NCBI RefSeq assembly: GCF_015352425.1
Contig: NZ_JADKNH010000006.1
Span: 248,001 to 312,000, forward strand
DNA length: 64,000 nt
Origin: Fusibacter ferrireducens
Lineage (GTDB): Bacteria > Bacillota > Clostridia > Peptostreptococcales > Acidaminobacteraceae
Direction: 5' to 3'
A program made the position numbers and the translations under genes. Shown one piece after another: positions 35,914 through 45,329 of this stretch (within the stretch, counting starts at the first letter, position 1; each line of letters opens with the position of its first letter). The notes beneath the pieces are model-generated. The model did not search any database. It had not been told where the DNA came from and worked only from the letters and a program-made list of their open reading frames with translations.

Positions 35914-36726
35914 CTACTCCTTTTTGTAGATTGCAGGTTGAATATATTTAAAGCCCTGTGAGCGGTCTTCAATTGTCTCAGAATGCCCAATAAATAGATA
36001 GCCTCCTGGCATTAGAGCATTGTAGAATTTATTGATGAGCTCTTTTTTGGATTCTTTATCAAAGTATATCATGACATTGCGACAAAATATAATATGGAAT
36101 TTTTTTTTAAATGGAAACGCATTCATTAAATTGAACTTTCTAAAAATCACTTCATTTTTGATATTGCTCTTCACTAAAAATTTTTCATCATTTAGTTTTA
36201 AGAAATAACGTTCACGTATTTTTTTATCCAGTTTTTCAACTTGAGGACTTTCATACTCTCCTCTATTAGCGGATTCTAGGACTTTTAGAGAAATATCTGT
36301 GGCAAGCACTTTACTATCCCATAGCGTTTTATTTTTACCTAAGTACGCCTCAAGCGTCATCACAATGGAATATGCCTCTTCACCACTTGAACACCCTGCT
36401 GACCAAATCCTGATATCTCGTGTCTGTTGTTCTTTAAGTACAATTTCTGGAAGTGCAATTTCTTTTAAGAAATTAAAGTGTTTTTCCTCTCTAAAAAAAT
36501 AAGTGTGATTAGTTGTGATTTTATTGATAAATTCAGATATTTCTTTTCCTGTTTTATCTGCCTCAATAATATCAAAATAGCTGCTGAAATTTTTAAAACC
36601 TCTTACTTCAAGTATATGCGAAAACCGGCTCTCCACAAGTGTCTTTTTCTTTTCTGTTAACAAAATGCCATAGTTCTTATAAACAAAATCTTGAATACGT
36701 CTAAATTCACGGTCTTCTATATTCAT
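35914..36726 (-). CDS. cheR: Chemotaxis receptor methyltransferase CheR
   Basis: A 270-residue SAM-dependent enzyme methylating receptor glutamates. The N-terminal helical domain (about 5-70) is followed by the catalytic domain with IWSAGCSSGEEAYSI (about 108-122), KVLATDISLKVLE and the post-motif HIIFCRNVMIYFD (about 205-217). The C-terminal FIGHSETI is conserved. GAGG spacing favours the ATG at 36726 over a GTG two codons earlier. A terminator hairpin lies between mcp and this gene. Confidence 0.95.
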   Translation of the reverse strand: MNIEDREFRRIQDFVYKNYGILLTEKKKTLVESRFSHILEVRGFKNFSSYFDIIEADKTGKEISEFINKITTNHTYFFREEKHFNFLKEIALPEIVLKEQQTRDIRIWSAGCSSGEEAYSIVMTLEAYLGKNKTLWDSKVLATDISLKVLESANRGEYESPQVEKLDKKIRERYFLKLNDEKFLVKSNIKNEVIFRKFNLMNAFPFKKKFHIIFCRNVMIYFDKESKKELINKFYNALMPGGYLFIGHSETIEDRSQGFKYIQPAIYKKE

Positions 36727-36744
36727 ATTCACCTCAATTTTTAT

Positions 36745-36774
36745 AAAAGAGGTGCTCTTTCAAGCAACCCCTTT
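36745..36774 (-). terminator. Intercistronic terminator between mcp and cheR
   Basis: Stem AAAGGGGTTGCT / AGCACCTCTTT (one or two imperfect pairs), 6-nt loop, followed by TTATAAAAATT on the minus strand. It probably lowers cheRB expression relative to cheA-cheW-mcp. Confidence 0.5.
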
Positions 36775-36799
36775 CATAATAGTCTATGTGTGGCACAAA

Positions 36800-39622
36800 T
36801 CAATACTTGCCAAATTCACCGTCGTCTAAATTGATGATCTTTTCCTTAGGCAAAATTTTAGGAGCCTCTTGACTAACGACTTGTTTCATTTTCTTTTGTC
36901 CCTTATTTCCCACTAGGATAAATTTCGAAATCATGTCTCTAAGCATCTCTGCTTGTGCAGACATTTCCTCACTTGCTGCAGCACTTTCCTCAGCTGTAGC
37001 TGTATTATTTTGAGTAACATCTGATACTTGGTTGACCCCTTCGTTGATTTGAGCAATCGCTGTTGCTTGTTCATTGGAGGCATTGGCAATATTAGAAACC
37101 AATTCCGCTACTTTAGTTACACCTTCAACGATTTCATTTAAGGCCACAGCAGTATTATTCGCTATCTCTGTACCACTTGTGACTTTGCTAATTGAATTTT
37201 CAATTAAATCCGTTGTCTCTTTAGCTGCATTGGCACTTCTAGCTGCTAGATTTCTGACTTCTTCAGCCACCACTGCAAATCCTTTGCCATGTTCGCCAGC
37301 TCTTGCCGCCTCCACAGCTGCATTGAGTGCCAATATATTGGTTTGAAAAGCAATTTCATCAATTACTTTGATAATTTTGGAGATGTTGTTTGAAGAATCG
37401 TTAATATCTTTCATAGCTGTAATCATTTCATTCATTCTGGAGTTACCAACAATGGCACCATCTTTAGCGGTCACTGATAAATCATTGGCTTTATTAGCTG
37501 AAACGGCATTCTCTTTTGTCTGTTCTGCAACTTGCGTGATTGCCGCTGTTATTTCCTCAATGGCACTGGCTTGCTCTGTTGAACCTTGGGATAGACTTTG
37601 TGAAGATGCACTCACTTGATTTGCACCCGTATTAACTTGTTCAGCTGCGATGCCAATTTCGCCGAGTACTGAATTGAAAGACTCTAAAATGGTTTCAAGT
37701 GCCATTTTAATCTTAATGAAGTCCCCTTTAAAATCAATTCTGACATTTACAGTAAAGTCCCCATCACTCATTCTTGCAAGGACATGGGCAATTTCATTGA
37801 TATAACTTACCAGTGAGTCAATCGTTGTATTCAAAGCATTTTTAATGGCCGCATGATCTCCCTTATAGTCGCCTTTAACTCTTATACCTAGGTTGCCTTC
37901 CGCAACCTCAGCAAGTACAGTTGCCGATTCGCGTACTGGTTCAATAACGGCATCCAAAGTCTCATTTACACCCATTATAATTTTCTTATAGTCACCTAAA
38001 TGACGTGTTTCATCAGCTCGATAGTTTAAGTCACCTTTTTTAGCCGCTTCTATAAGCGTATTGGTATCTTTAACGAGGCCGCTGATACCATCCAAACATT
38101 TATTGATACTCACTTTAATATTGTTAAAGTCACCATAGTAAGTATCTGTAATCTTTTCAGGGATGATCCCATTTCCTATGTCAGTAATGTAATCATTCGT
38201 AAAGTTAATTGGAACGACGAAGGCTTCAATAAGCTGATTAATGCCTAAAATCAAATCATTCCAAACGCCTGTTAACATGCCCTCTTTACCTCTTTTATTA
38301 AGTTCTCCCTTTAGAACCGCTTGTGTCAACATGTCCGTTTCATTAAGGAGGAGATTCAAGCTTTCAACAGCACGCTTTAAGTTCAAATTGAGTACATCTT
38401 TATCCGATTTAATATTGACTTCAATATTGCGATCACCCTCTGCAATGAGTCTTGCGATTTCAGCTTGTGCTTTAATGTTGTCAACCATATCAATAAAGGC
38501 AACCGTCATAACACCTACTTCATCTTTACTATTTGCCACGAGTTCTACTTCTACATCTCCAGTTGCAAGTGTCTGTGCGGCAAATGTCACTTGATTGATG
38601 CCTTTGACTAAACTTTTAACTATGTAGATATTAAATACAATACCCGTAATGAGTGCAAATACAAAACCGTATAGAAGTACTTGGGTTGTTGCGTTAACCG
38701 CTTTAATGGTTTCAATCGCTCCCGTTTTTGTCTCTTGCATCCCCTCTTGAGCAATACTTGCAGCTACAGCTGTCAAATTATTACCTATTTCCAACCTCTT
38801 TTCTCCAACAGATTTGAGCTCATCGAAGAGATTGGCAATGATGCTCATATTAGATTTATATGTGCCAGTGGCTGTTTTTATGCGTTCAAGTTGCTGTATA
38901 TTATTCTCTTGCATCGTTATCTTTTCAATTTCATCTATAACTAATGAAATGTTATCAAAATCATTAAGAATTGATCTAATTTCTGCTGCATCTCTACTTG
39001 CAATGCCCTTTTGATTTTTTACTCTGATGTTATTGTTTAAATTGAGAATTTCCGTGATCATTTCTATCTTCCTGTTTCTATCCAATAATTTTTCTTCAGG
39101 ATCATTGTTGCTAATTTGATCATGTAACTTGTTTATCTGGTCATTATAGTATTTTGTTGCTTCATCCACAGAGACGATTGCAGCACTATCCAATAAATCT
39201 TTGGATTCTTCCATTTTTTTATAAGCAAGATGCGTTTGTTCAATAAGGGCATTGTACGCATTATAGGCTTGTAAACCTTCCTCATATGACGCTTTTATTT
39301 CTTCCGCATTTTTACTCTGAATAAAGTCATCTAATGTAGCTAAATCTGATTTAGCCGCTTCCATTCCCAAAACTGCTTCGTCATAGTAAGTTTGCTCTCC
39401 AGATAGGCCGTAGGCTCTACTGTTTAACATGACATTGTTTATATTTTGATTGAAATTTGTCGCAATTTCCAAAACAACTAGATAATTATCCTGCATAGAT
39501 TCTGCTTGATTTTTCTGTAACCCTAAATTATAAATCGTATAACCTATCACTAACGAAATAATTAAAATCATCGTTCCAATCCCAATAATAATCTTAGACC
39601 CAATTTTTCTATTTTTAAGCAT
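36800..39622 (-). CDS. Methyl-accepting chemotaxis protein with multiple HAMP-like repeats
   Basis: A 940-residue receptor. An N-terminal membrane helix (about 13-33) and a second one (about 322-345, [21 protein letters not shown]) bracket a helical sensor domain. Then come the HAMP domain (about 346-400) and a chain of HAMP-like units with repeated GDL/GDF/GNL-type turns ([43 protein letters not shown]; about 400-690). The signaling domain has the hairpin tip with [27 protein letters not shown]. Such length is well above a standard 550-660-residue receptor. Encoded inside the chemotaxis operon, it is probably the principal partner of this CheA. Confidence 0.93.
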   Translation of the reverse strand: MLKNRKIGSKIIIGIGTMILIISLVIGYTIYNLGLQKNQAESMQDNYLVVLEIATNFNQNINNVMLNSRAYGLSGEQTYYDEAVLGMEAAKSDLATLDDFIQSKNAEEIKASYEEGLQAYNAYNALIEQTHLAYKKMEESKDLLDSAAIVSVDEATKYYNDQINKLHDQISNNDPEEKLLDRNRKIEMITEILNLNNNIRVKNQKGIASRDAAEIRSILNDFDNISLVIDEIEKITMQENNIQQLERIKTATGTYKSNMSIIANLFDELKSVGEKRLEIGNNLTAVAASIAQEGMQETKTGAIETIKAVNATTQVLLYGFVFALITGIVFNIYIVKSLVKGINQVTFAAQTLATGDVEVELVANSKDEVGVMTVAFIDMVDNIKAQAEIARLIAEGDRNIEVNIKSDKDVLNLNLKRAVESLNLLLNETDMLTQAVLKGELNKRGKEGMLTGVWNDLILGINQLIEAFVVPINFTNDYITDIGNGIIPEKITDTYYGDFNNIKVSINKCLDGISGLVKDTNTLIEAAKKGDLNYRADETRHLGDYKKIIMGVNETLDAVIEPVRESATVLAEVAEGNLGIRVKGDYKGDHAAIKNALNTTIDSLVSYINEIAHVLARMSDGDFTVNVRIDFKGDFIKIKMALETILESFNSVLGEIGIAAEQVNTGANQVSASSQSLSQGSTEQASAIEEITAAITQVAEQTKENAVSANKANDLSVTAKDGAIVGNSRMNEMITAMKDINDSSNNISKIIKVIDEIAFQTNILALNAAVEAARAGEHGKGFAVVAEEVRNLAARSANAAKETTDLIENSISKVTSGTEIANNTAVALNEIVEGVTKVAELVSNIANASNEQATAIAQINEGVNQVSDVTQNNTATAEESAAASEEMSAQAEMLRDMISKFILVGNKGQKKMKQVVSQEAPKILPKEKIINLDDGEFGKY

Positions 39623-39636
39623 CCCAATCTTCCTTT

Positions 39637-40101
39637 CTACTCAAACAAAAGTTTCTCAATATCCATGAGTGTTACCATATGATCATTGCTCTTTGTAATG
39701 CCTTGGACAAATCGGCTTTTTTTATCAAAACTTTTTTGAGATGTAATCTGTTCTTTTTCAACAGATACCACTTCAAGTACGGTGTCCACTATGACACCCA
39801 CTGTGTATTCTTCAAAATTCATAACAATAATACATGTACGATCGTCATAATCTCTAAGTTTTTTTCCAAATCTAGCTCTTATCTCAATCACAGGTATGAT
39901 CTGACCTCTCAGATTAATAACACCTTTGACATAGGAATCTTGTTGCGGCACTAGCGTTATTTCTTGAATTCGATTGATATCCACAATAAAATTTATATCG
40001 AATCCATAAACTTCCTTGTCCACTTGAAAGGTCAAATATTTGATTATCTCCTTTGGAATATTTTTATATTCTCCGGTATCTTCGACTTTTCTGTTTTTCA
40101 T
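39637..40101 (-). CDS. cheW: Chemotaxis coupling protein CheW
   Basis: A 154-residue adaptor that links receptor to CheA. The typical double beta-barrel motifs are [15 protein letters not shown] (about 23-37), [18 protein letters not shown] (about 58-75) and the [22 protein letters not shown] segment (start about 90). Nothing extra is fused. Located 18 bp behind cheA and 14 bp before mcp. Confidence 0.95.
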   Translation of the reverse strand: MKNRKVEDTGEYKNIPKEIIKYLTFQVDKEVYGFDINFIVDINRIQEITLVPQQDSYVKGVINLRGQIIPVIEIRARFGKKLRDYDDRTCIIVMNFEEYTVGVIVDTVLEVVSVEKEQITSQKSFDKKSRFVQGITKSNDHMVTLMDIEKLLFE

Positions 40102-40119
40102 CTCATGTTCCCCCCTCCC

Positions 40120-42375
40120 TTAATTTACGAGACTGTCAGGATCCAATATCAGGCTGATTCTACCATCACCCAGTAGTGCGAAACCCGTCATGCCATCGAT
40201 TGTCTTTAAGTACTTGGGAGCACTTTTTACAACGAGTTGCTGTTCTCCTAAAATAGCATCTGCAAAAAATACTTTTTCTTTACCATTTTCTTCTATCATA
40301 ATGAGAATGCCCTCATTAAAATTTGTGATTTCTGTTTCAATGCCATATTTCTCATGCAATCTTAAAATTGGAAAAACTTGTCCCCTGACCATAACGAGCT
40401 CATTGCCATCAGGATCTTGTGTAATATCACTCTCTTTGGCTATAAATGACTCTCTAATTGAAATAATAGGAATAGAAAATATGGTCTTACCCACCTGCAT
40501 CATCATGCCATTTATAATAGCCAGTGTCAGTGGAATTTTTATAGCAAACTCTGTGCCTATGCCAAGCTCTGAGCTCACAATAACACTGCCACCTAGTTTT
40601 TTTATATTTCTGGCCACAACATCCAGTCCAACACCCCTACCTGAAAATTCTGTGACTTGATCCTTTGTTGAAAATCCAGGCTCAAAGAGCATCTCATAAA
40701 CTTCACGATCTTGATACTCTGATCTTTGCCTCGTCAGCAGGTTCCTTTCCTCACATTTATCCAAGATTTTTTCTCGATCTAACCCCTTTCCATCATCTTT
40801 TACGATAATCCACACATCACCACCAGAATGCTTTGCTTCTAAAACAATAGTCCCCTTCTCTGGTTTCCCCATATCAATGCGTTCCTCTGTGGATTCTAAC
40901 CCATGATCCATAGAATTTCTTATGATATGCATCAGAGGATCTGTGATATTTTCAATGACGTTTTTATCAACCTCTGTGGTTTCGCCAATAATGATCAGAT
41001 CAACTTCTTTTCCAACTTTCTTCTTCATGTCTCGAACAATACGCGTCATTTTCTGAAAAGTTAACGTCAACGGAACCATGCGCATGCTCATAACAGTGTC
41101 TTGTAGTTCATTCATGATAATTCTAAATTGACGCGCCGCTTTTTCAAAATTTTCTAGATGTAGATTTTGAATTTCTGGATTCCGCGTAACCATGGACTCG
41201 GAAACAACTAATTCTCCCACTAAATCCATCAGTTTATCCACTCGGGTAACATCTACGCTAATAAAACTTTGTTTAGCTACTTTCTTACTTTCAACATCCG
41301 TTTTAACTTCATTTGATTTCGTTGTTTTTATAACTTTCTTTTCTCGATTAATTTCTTGATTCAAATGACTGATTTCTTGATTTAAAGGATCTGTTGCTTG
41401 GTTTTTTACGTCCCCCTCATCGGTTTCCACAGTCTCTGAATCAGATTCAATTGCAGTTTCGCCTGAAGTGTTTTTATCGAGTTCATCGTCTGGCGTGTCA
41501 TTTGTTTCAGTTTCATTCTCCAATATTGATTCTTCGAATATGCCTGCTTCAATATTTTTGTATGCTTTTGAAAATATCTGTTCATCAATTTCCAAAAGAT
41601 CATATGTTTTGAGAAAGCTAACGCCACTTACTACTTCTTGCATTTCCTCAATGCTCATTTCACTCTTTAGATAAATTCTAAATCCATTCTCTACAATATG
41701 GTCTGCTGCCCCCGGATCTCCGGTAATATCTACGGGTATATGTATCAAACCATTAACTTTATCTTTAATGCTGTGAACAAAAGTAAAAGCGCGGATATTT
41801 TCCATACCGCATCCATCTTCATATGCCATTTTTAATCTAAAATAGTTAAATGGATTTGATTCATCAGATTTTAGATTCCCTTCTGAATTTTCAACTTTTT
41901 TAGGAGATATATAATATTGTGGTTTAATGTTACTCTCATCAGAAGCGCTATATTGTTCTCTATCATTCATAAATTTAAGTGATTCTAGATAGGTAACAAT
42001 TTCATCTCTAAGTTCATTGGCTTCACCATCGGGCTGTAGATCTTGCCCCAATTTCTTCACTTCTTCTTTTACAAAATCGATCATGGCAAGTGTCAAATCT
42101 GTTATGCGAGAGGGATTATACTTGATTGCTTTATTATTTCTTAAAAAATCAAACAAATCTTCTAGTCTATGTGCAATTACTGCTATGCCTTCATACATCA
42201 TCATCATAGAATTGCCTTTGATGGTATGCATGATTCTAAAAATTTCATCAATTGCGAAATCGAGACTTTCCTCTTTTTCAGATGCCATCATCAATTGCTC
42301 AAGCCGATCAATAAGTTGTGTTGTCTCATATACATACATTTCTATCATCGGCTCATTTTGATTATAATCACTCAT
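40120..42375 (-). CDS. cheA: Chemotaxis histidine kinase CheA
   Basis: A 751-residue kinase. Domain order is Hpt (P1, phospho-His about residue 50 in FRIMHTIKGNSMMM), a P2-like region and acidic linker (about 130-370), dimerisation (P3, about 375-440), ATPase (P4; DPLMHIIRNSMDHGLE N-box, VKDDGKGLD and GRGVGLDVV) and a CheW-like domain (P5, about 610-751). The linker is long and rich in Asn/Glu/Asp/Thr. GGAGGT spacing supports the ATG at 42375. First gene of the cluster, behind a sigma-28-like promoter. No cheY is in the window. Confidence 0.96.
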   Translation of the reverse strand: MSDYNQNEPMIEMYVYETTQLIDRLEQLMMASEKEESLDFAIDEIFRIMHTIKGNSMMMMYEGIAVIAHRLEDLFDFLRNNKAIKYNPSRITDLTLAMIDFVKEEVKKLGQDLQPDGEANELRDEIVTYLESLKFMNDREQYSASDESNIKPQYYISPKKVENSEGNLKSDESNPFNYFRLKMAYEDGCGMENIRAFTFVHSIKDKVNGLIHIPVDITGDPGAADHIVENGFRIYLKSEMSIEEMQEVVSGVSFLKTYDLLEIDEQIFSKAYKNIEAGIFEESILENETETNDTPDDELDKNTSGETAIESDSETVETDEGDVKNQATDPLNQEISHLNQEINREKKVIKTTKSNEVKTDVESKKVAKQSFISVDVTRVDKLMDLVGELVVSESMVTRNPEIQNLHLENFEKAARQFRIIMNELQDTVMSMRMVPLTLTFQKMTRIVRDMKKKVGKEVDLIIIGETTEVDKNVIENITDPLMHIIRNSMDHGLESTEERIDMGKPEKGTIVLEAKHSGGDVWIIVKDDGKGLDREKILDKCEERNLLTRQRSEYQDREVYEMLFEPGFSTKDQVTEFSGRGVGLDVVARNIKKLGGSVIVSSELGIGTEFAIKIPLTLAIINGMMMQVGKTIFSIPIISIRESFIAKESDITQDPDGNELVMVRGQVFPILRLHEKYGIETEITNFNEGILIMIEENGKEKVFFADAILGEQQLVVKSAPKYLKTIDGMTGFALLGDGRISLILDPDSLVN

Positions 42376-42433
42376 TAACATACCTCCTTCTGGCGTGTCG
42401 ATTCATTAAATAAATCAGCACCCCCATGAGTTA

Positions 42434-42460
42434 CTATCGTTGTATATGATACCAACTTTA
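42434..42460 (-). promoter_or_regulatory. Sigma-28 (SigD)-type promoter for the chemotaxis operon
   Basis: TAAA (42460-42457), exactly 15 nt, then AACGATAG (42441-42434), 6 of 8 positions matching the flagellar consensus GCCGATAT. It lies about 60 bp before the cheA start and behind the terminator of the preceding gene. Confidence 0.6.
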
Positions 42461-42502
42461 GGATATTTTTAAACGCTACTTTCCATTTTTATATTACAAA
42501 AA

Positions 42503-42526
42503 ATTAAAAAAGCCCTACTCGGGGCC
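42503..42526 (-). terminator. Terminator behind the YgjP-like gene
   Basis: GCCC/GGGC stem with 6-nt loop (42512-42525) followed on the minus strand by TTTTTTAATTTTTT. It separates the metalloprotease gene from the chemotaxis operon. Confidence 0.6.
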
Positions 42527-42542
42527 TGATTTTGTGGTAATT

Positions 42543-43220
42543 TTAGTTTAATTTTAAATTAAAGGTATTTATATTTAACCATTTCTTGCGTTCAGCGTAC
42601 AAGGGATAATATCTTTCAACAACTTCCCAAAACCGTTTAGAATGATTCAATTCTTTAAGATGCGCTAATTCATGTACAATGATGTAATCTACAATTTCTT
42701 TTGGCAGTAAAACAAGGTTTAGAGAAAAATTAAGATTGCCTTTAGAACTACAGCTCCCCCATCGCGATCTCATAAGCTTAATTCGAATTTCATTTGGATT
42801 AAGCTGCATCTCATCGGACCACATTTTCACGCGAACAATCAAATAATTTTTTAAGAATACTCTCAATAGTTTTATAATTTCCTGTTTTATCGCTTCAGCT
42901 TCATGTGCAACTGTAGAGCGAATCATAATGCGTTTATGCACTTGATCCAAATAAGAATTTACACTATCAGATATTGTAATCCTATAATCTTCATACCAAA
43001 TTGGAACTGTCGAACCGATTTCAAAATTCAAAGGCGGCCACAATAGGGCATTGGTTTTCATCCATTCTACTTTGCGATCTATCCAGTCTGCCTTGTCCTC
43101 TAAAATGGCCTTAATCATTTGACTTGTATATCGCTTGGGGGCTTTAACCGTTACAGAACCATCCCTTTCCACTCTAATTTCACAAGTCTTACGGTTTGAT
43201 TTTACAACATTAATCTTCAT
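42543..43220 (-). CDS. YgjP-like M48 metallopeptidase-domain protein
   Basis: A 225-residue protein of the YgjP/WLM group. The zinc motif is VHELAHLKELNHSKRFW (HExxH plus distal His, about 181-197), preceded by the strongly conserved MRSRWGSCSSKGNLNFSLNLVLLP. The N-terminal beta-domain (about 1-100) is typical. The physiological substrate of the family is unknown; intracellular proteolysis is likely. Lies 52 bp behind plsC. Confidence 0.88.
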   Translation of the reverse strand: MKINVVKSNRKTCEIRVERDGSVTVKAPKRYTSQMIKAILEDKADWIDRKVEWMKTNALLWPPLNFEIGSTVPIWYEDYRITISDSVNSYLDQVHKRIMIRSTVAHEAEAIKQEIIKLLRVFLKNYLIVRVKMWSDEMQLNPNEIRIKLMRSRWGSCSSKGNLNFSLNLVLLPKEIVDYIIVHELAHLKELNHSKRFWEVVERYYPLYAERKKWLNINTFNLKLN

Positions 43221-43272
43221 ATTGCCTCATATTCATTCTATTCACCTCATAAAATTTAAACCTTTTACCCGC

Positions 43273-43974
43273 CTACAGTTGACTCATGATGGTTGATTTA
43301 ACCGTTTCAGCAAGCGCCACTGTTTCCTTATTCATCTCTCTATTGATCTCAATTGGCTCGGATATAATCACTTCAACAGTAGCAGGTTTTATGAGCATTG
43401 ATCCCTTTTTCATAATATTTTTTGAATTTTTTATGGTTACAGGCACAATGGGTACACCCGATTTAGTTGCAAGTTTTAACCCACCGGGTTTAAAAGATTT
43501 AACTTCTCCATCTGGACTTCTTGTTCCTTCTGGAAATATGACCAGTGATTGTCCTTCTTTTAAAAAAGTTACACCTTGGCTAATCCCTTTTACTTGTTGC
43601 CTGATATCACTTCGATCCATAAAAATACATTTCATATGTTTCATCCAATCACGTACAAAAGGCATCTTTAAAAGTTCAATCTTGGCGATAAAACCTTTTG
43701 TCTTTGGCAAATATGAAATCGCCAACGGAATATCAAAGTTGCTTTGATGATTGCACACATAGAGCACAGCAGTATCCTTCGGAATATTTTCAAGACCTGT
43801 TATCTCGACTTTACATCCAGCTAATTTGAGCAGCTGAGTCGTCCACTGTCTTGCCTTTTGATCTGCAAACTCTACTTTTTCATCTTCTGTCATTTTATTT
43901 GCCTTAAAAAGAGCGGGCATCAATCCAATTAAGCTTATCCAAAAATAGGCAAACCATACAATTGTTCTTATCAT
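43273..43974 (-). CDS. plsC: 1-acylglycerol-3-phosphate acyltransferase
   Basis: A 233-residue membrane-associated enzyme making phosphatidic acid. An N-terminal membrane helix (about 3-22), the catalytic NHQSNFD motif (HxxxxD, about 75-81), KIELLKMPF, FMDRSD and the FPEGTRSPDG block (about 147-156) are all there. A GGAG site 6 nt upstream points to the ATG at 43974, four codons inside the open frame. Probably co-transcribed with the YgjP-like gene. Confidence 0.92.
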   Translation of the reverse strand: MIRTIVWFAYFWISLIGLMPALFKANKMTEDEKVEFADQKARQWTTQLLKLAGCKVEITGLENIPKDTAVLYVCNHQSNFDIPLAISYLPKTKGFIAKIELLKMPFVRDWMKHMKCIFMDRSDIRQQVKGISQGVTFLKEGQSLVIFPEGTRSPDGEVKSFKPGGLKLATKSGVPIVPVTIKNSKNIMKKGSMLIKPATVEVIISEPIEINREMNKETVALAETVKSTIMSQL

Positions 43975-44052
43975 CTTTTTCTCCATTTTGTCAGATCGTT
44001 TTTTATGAATATTTTGTTTTTATGAATAGCGTTATTAAATAGGTAATCCTTA

Positions 44053-44919
44053 TTAAATCAGCGTTATACTGTAGTCGCATTCAAATTCAGTTTGGCCATC
44101 AAGTTTGATAATGCCCTGCTTTTCTTTTAGATTTTGTGAAGTGCCTTCAAAATCTGCGATGCCATGCCAAGGTTCAATACAAACAAAAGGTGCCTTTGGA
44201 GACCATATGCCAATATAAGGATAGTTACAACATTCGAACTTCAGTATATCGCCTTCTCCATCTGAATTCAATATAAATCCATTAATATGTTCTCCTTTAA
44301 AAATCAAAGCATCTTCCTCAAATAATTTTGGCGTAAGTCTTAATCTACCGGCCTCAAGAGCAATATCTCTATAACCATCCACAATCAAACCACTGTTGAG
44401 TGCTATTTTCAAACTCTCTAGAGAAGCTTCTTCCGTCTGCATTTCAATCCTCAAAAAGCTCTTTTCCGAATTCAGGTCACAGTTGAATGCAGGATGTGCC
44501 CCTATGGAAAAAAACATCTCTTTCGACATCATATTTTTAACACAGTAGTGAATCTGTAGACTATTTTTATTGATTTTATAGGTTACTGCCAATTCAAATT
44601 GAAAAGGATATTTTGACATTAATTCTGCATTTTCCCGTAAAATCAATGTCGCTTGATCGTCTGTACACGCTTCCAAAACAAAGACGTGATCTCTTGCAAA
44701 ACCATGTCTAGGCAGTTCATATTTAACATCTTCATAGATATATTGTCCATCTTTCAGACTGCCCACAATGGGAAATAAAATAGGGGCCTGCCTCCCCCAA
44801 TACTGTTTATCCCCTTGCCAAAGCAATTCTTTATTTTTTTTAACATCAAATAAGCTCGTGAGTTCGGCGCCTTTTATCGCTACTTTAACGTTGATATATT
44901 CGTTTTTTAATTCAATCAA
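44053..44919 (-). CDS. Aldose 1-epimerase family protein (LacX-like)
   Basis: A 288-residue galactose-mutarotase-fold protein. Key residues lie in LPRHGFARDHVF (about 69-80), SIGAHPAFNC (about 142-151) and CIEPWHGIADFEG (about 250-262, with the catalytic Glu region). These proteins interconvert sugar anomers or hexose-6-phosphate anomers. The start is TTG with GAGG 8 nt upstream. The plus-strand riboswitch RNA starts just upstream and diverges from this gene, so both must share or abut promoter space. Confidence 0.85.
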   Translation of the reverse strand: MIELKNEYINVKVAIKGAELTSLFDVKKNKELLWQGDKQYWGRQAPILFPIVGSLKDGQYIYEDVKYELPRHGFARDHVFVLEACTDDQATLILRENAELMSKYPFQFELAVTYKINKNSLQIHYCVKNMMSKEMFFSIGAHPAFNCDLNSEKSFLRIEMQTEEASLESLKIALNSGLIVDGYRDIALEAGRLRLTPKLFEEDALIFKGEHINGFILNSDGEGDILKFECCNYPYIGIWSPKAPFVCIEPWHGIADFEGTSQNLKEKQGIIKLDGQTEFECDYSITLI

Positions 44920-44967
44920 TTTTTAACCTCATTTCGTTTAAAAAAATATTTTTTGGGTATAAAGAAA

Positions 44968-45150
44968 CTAGAGCAAAATCAATGAAAATTGATGTCGCAA
45001 AGCTGAAGGGTCTAAATTTTTTGAAGTTGTAAACGCATTCATTATAGGTGCAAGTTCAAGTTTAATTTAAATTCAACTTGAGCTTATAAAACTTATAAAA
45101 TGAGAAGGCGTTCCTACAAGTTAAAAAACATGATAGCCAGCTACCTCTAA
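44968..45150 (+). promoter_or_regulatory. c-di-GMP-I (GEMM) riboswitch, aptamer 1
   Basis: Plus-strand GEMM core: P1 TAGAG/CTCTA, GCAAA, a P2 stem TCAAT-GAAA-ATTGA with GNRA loop, TGTCGCAAAGC, AAGGGTCTAAA, and the 3' part GATAGCCAGCTACC. The G before CAAA and the C near the 3' end, ligand contacts in solved GEMM-I structures, are present. The P3 arm is extended to about 100 nt, with an internal hairpin. Confidence 0.85.
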
Positions 45151-45304
45151 AACTTTTCGGTTAAAAAGGCAAAATCAGTAAAAACTGATGACGCAAAACT
45201 AAAGGGCCTAAACTATAAATCATTAAATTTTAAAGGGTATCCACAAACCATTTTAAATTTAATAACACGATTTATAACAGGGTAGCCAGCGACCAGGAAA
45301 AGTT
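45151..45304 (+). promoter_or_regulatory. c-di-GMP-I (GEMM) riboswitch, aptamer 2
   Basis: Second GEMM in tandem: GGCAAA, TCAGT-AAAA-ACTGA, TGACGCAAA, AAAGGGCCTAAA, a long perfect-looking P3 (TATAAATC...GATTTATA) and GGTAGCCAGCGACC. P1 is AACTTTTCGGTT (45151-45162) paired with GACC-AG-GAAAAGTT (45291-45304). Its 3' arm overlaps the following terminator, so ligand-stabilised P1 should allow read-through (ON switch). Confidence 0.88.
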
Positions 45305-45320
45305 TTTCTGTTTTTTGGTT
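45294..45320 (+). terminator. Terminator of the tandem c-di-GMP riboswitch
   Basis: CAGGAA/TTTCTG-type hairpin (45294-45310), followed by TTTTTTGGTTTTT on the plus strand. It shares GGAAAAGTT with P1 of aptamer 2. Downstream in this sense there is no ORF, only the antisense of the kinase gene. Confidence 0.7.
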
Positions 45321-45329
45321 TTTATCACT

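Noticed and set aside
38681-39014. Plus-strand open frames inside the chemoreceptor gene, and similar long antisense frames in cheA, ruvB and the SpoIID gene.
   Set aside because: They are mirror frames of well-supported minus-strand genes, without ribosome sites or recognisable products.
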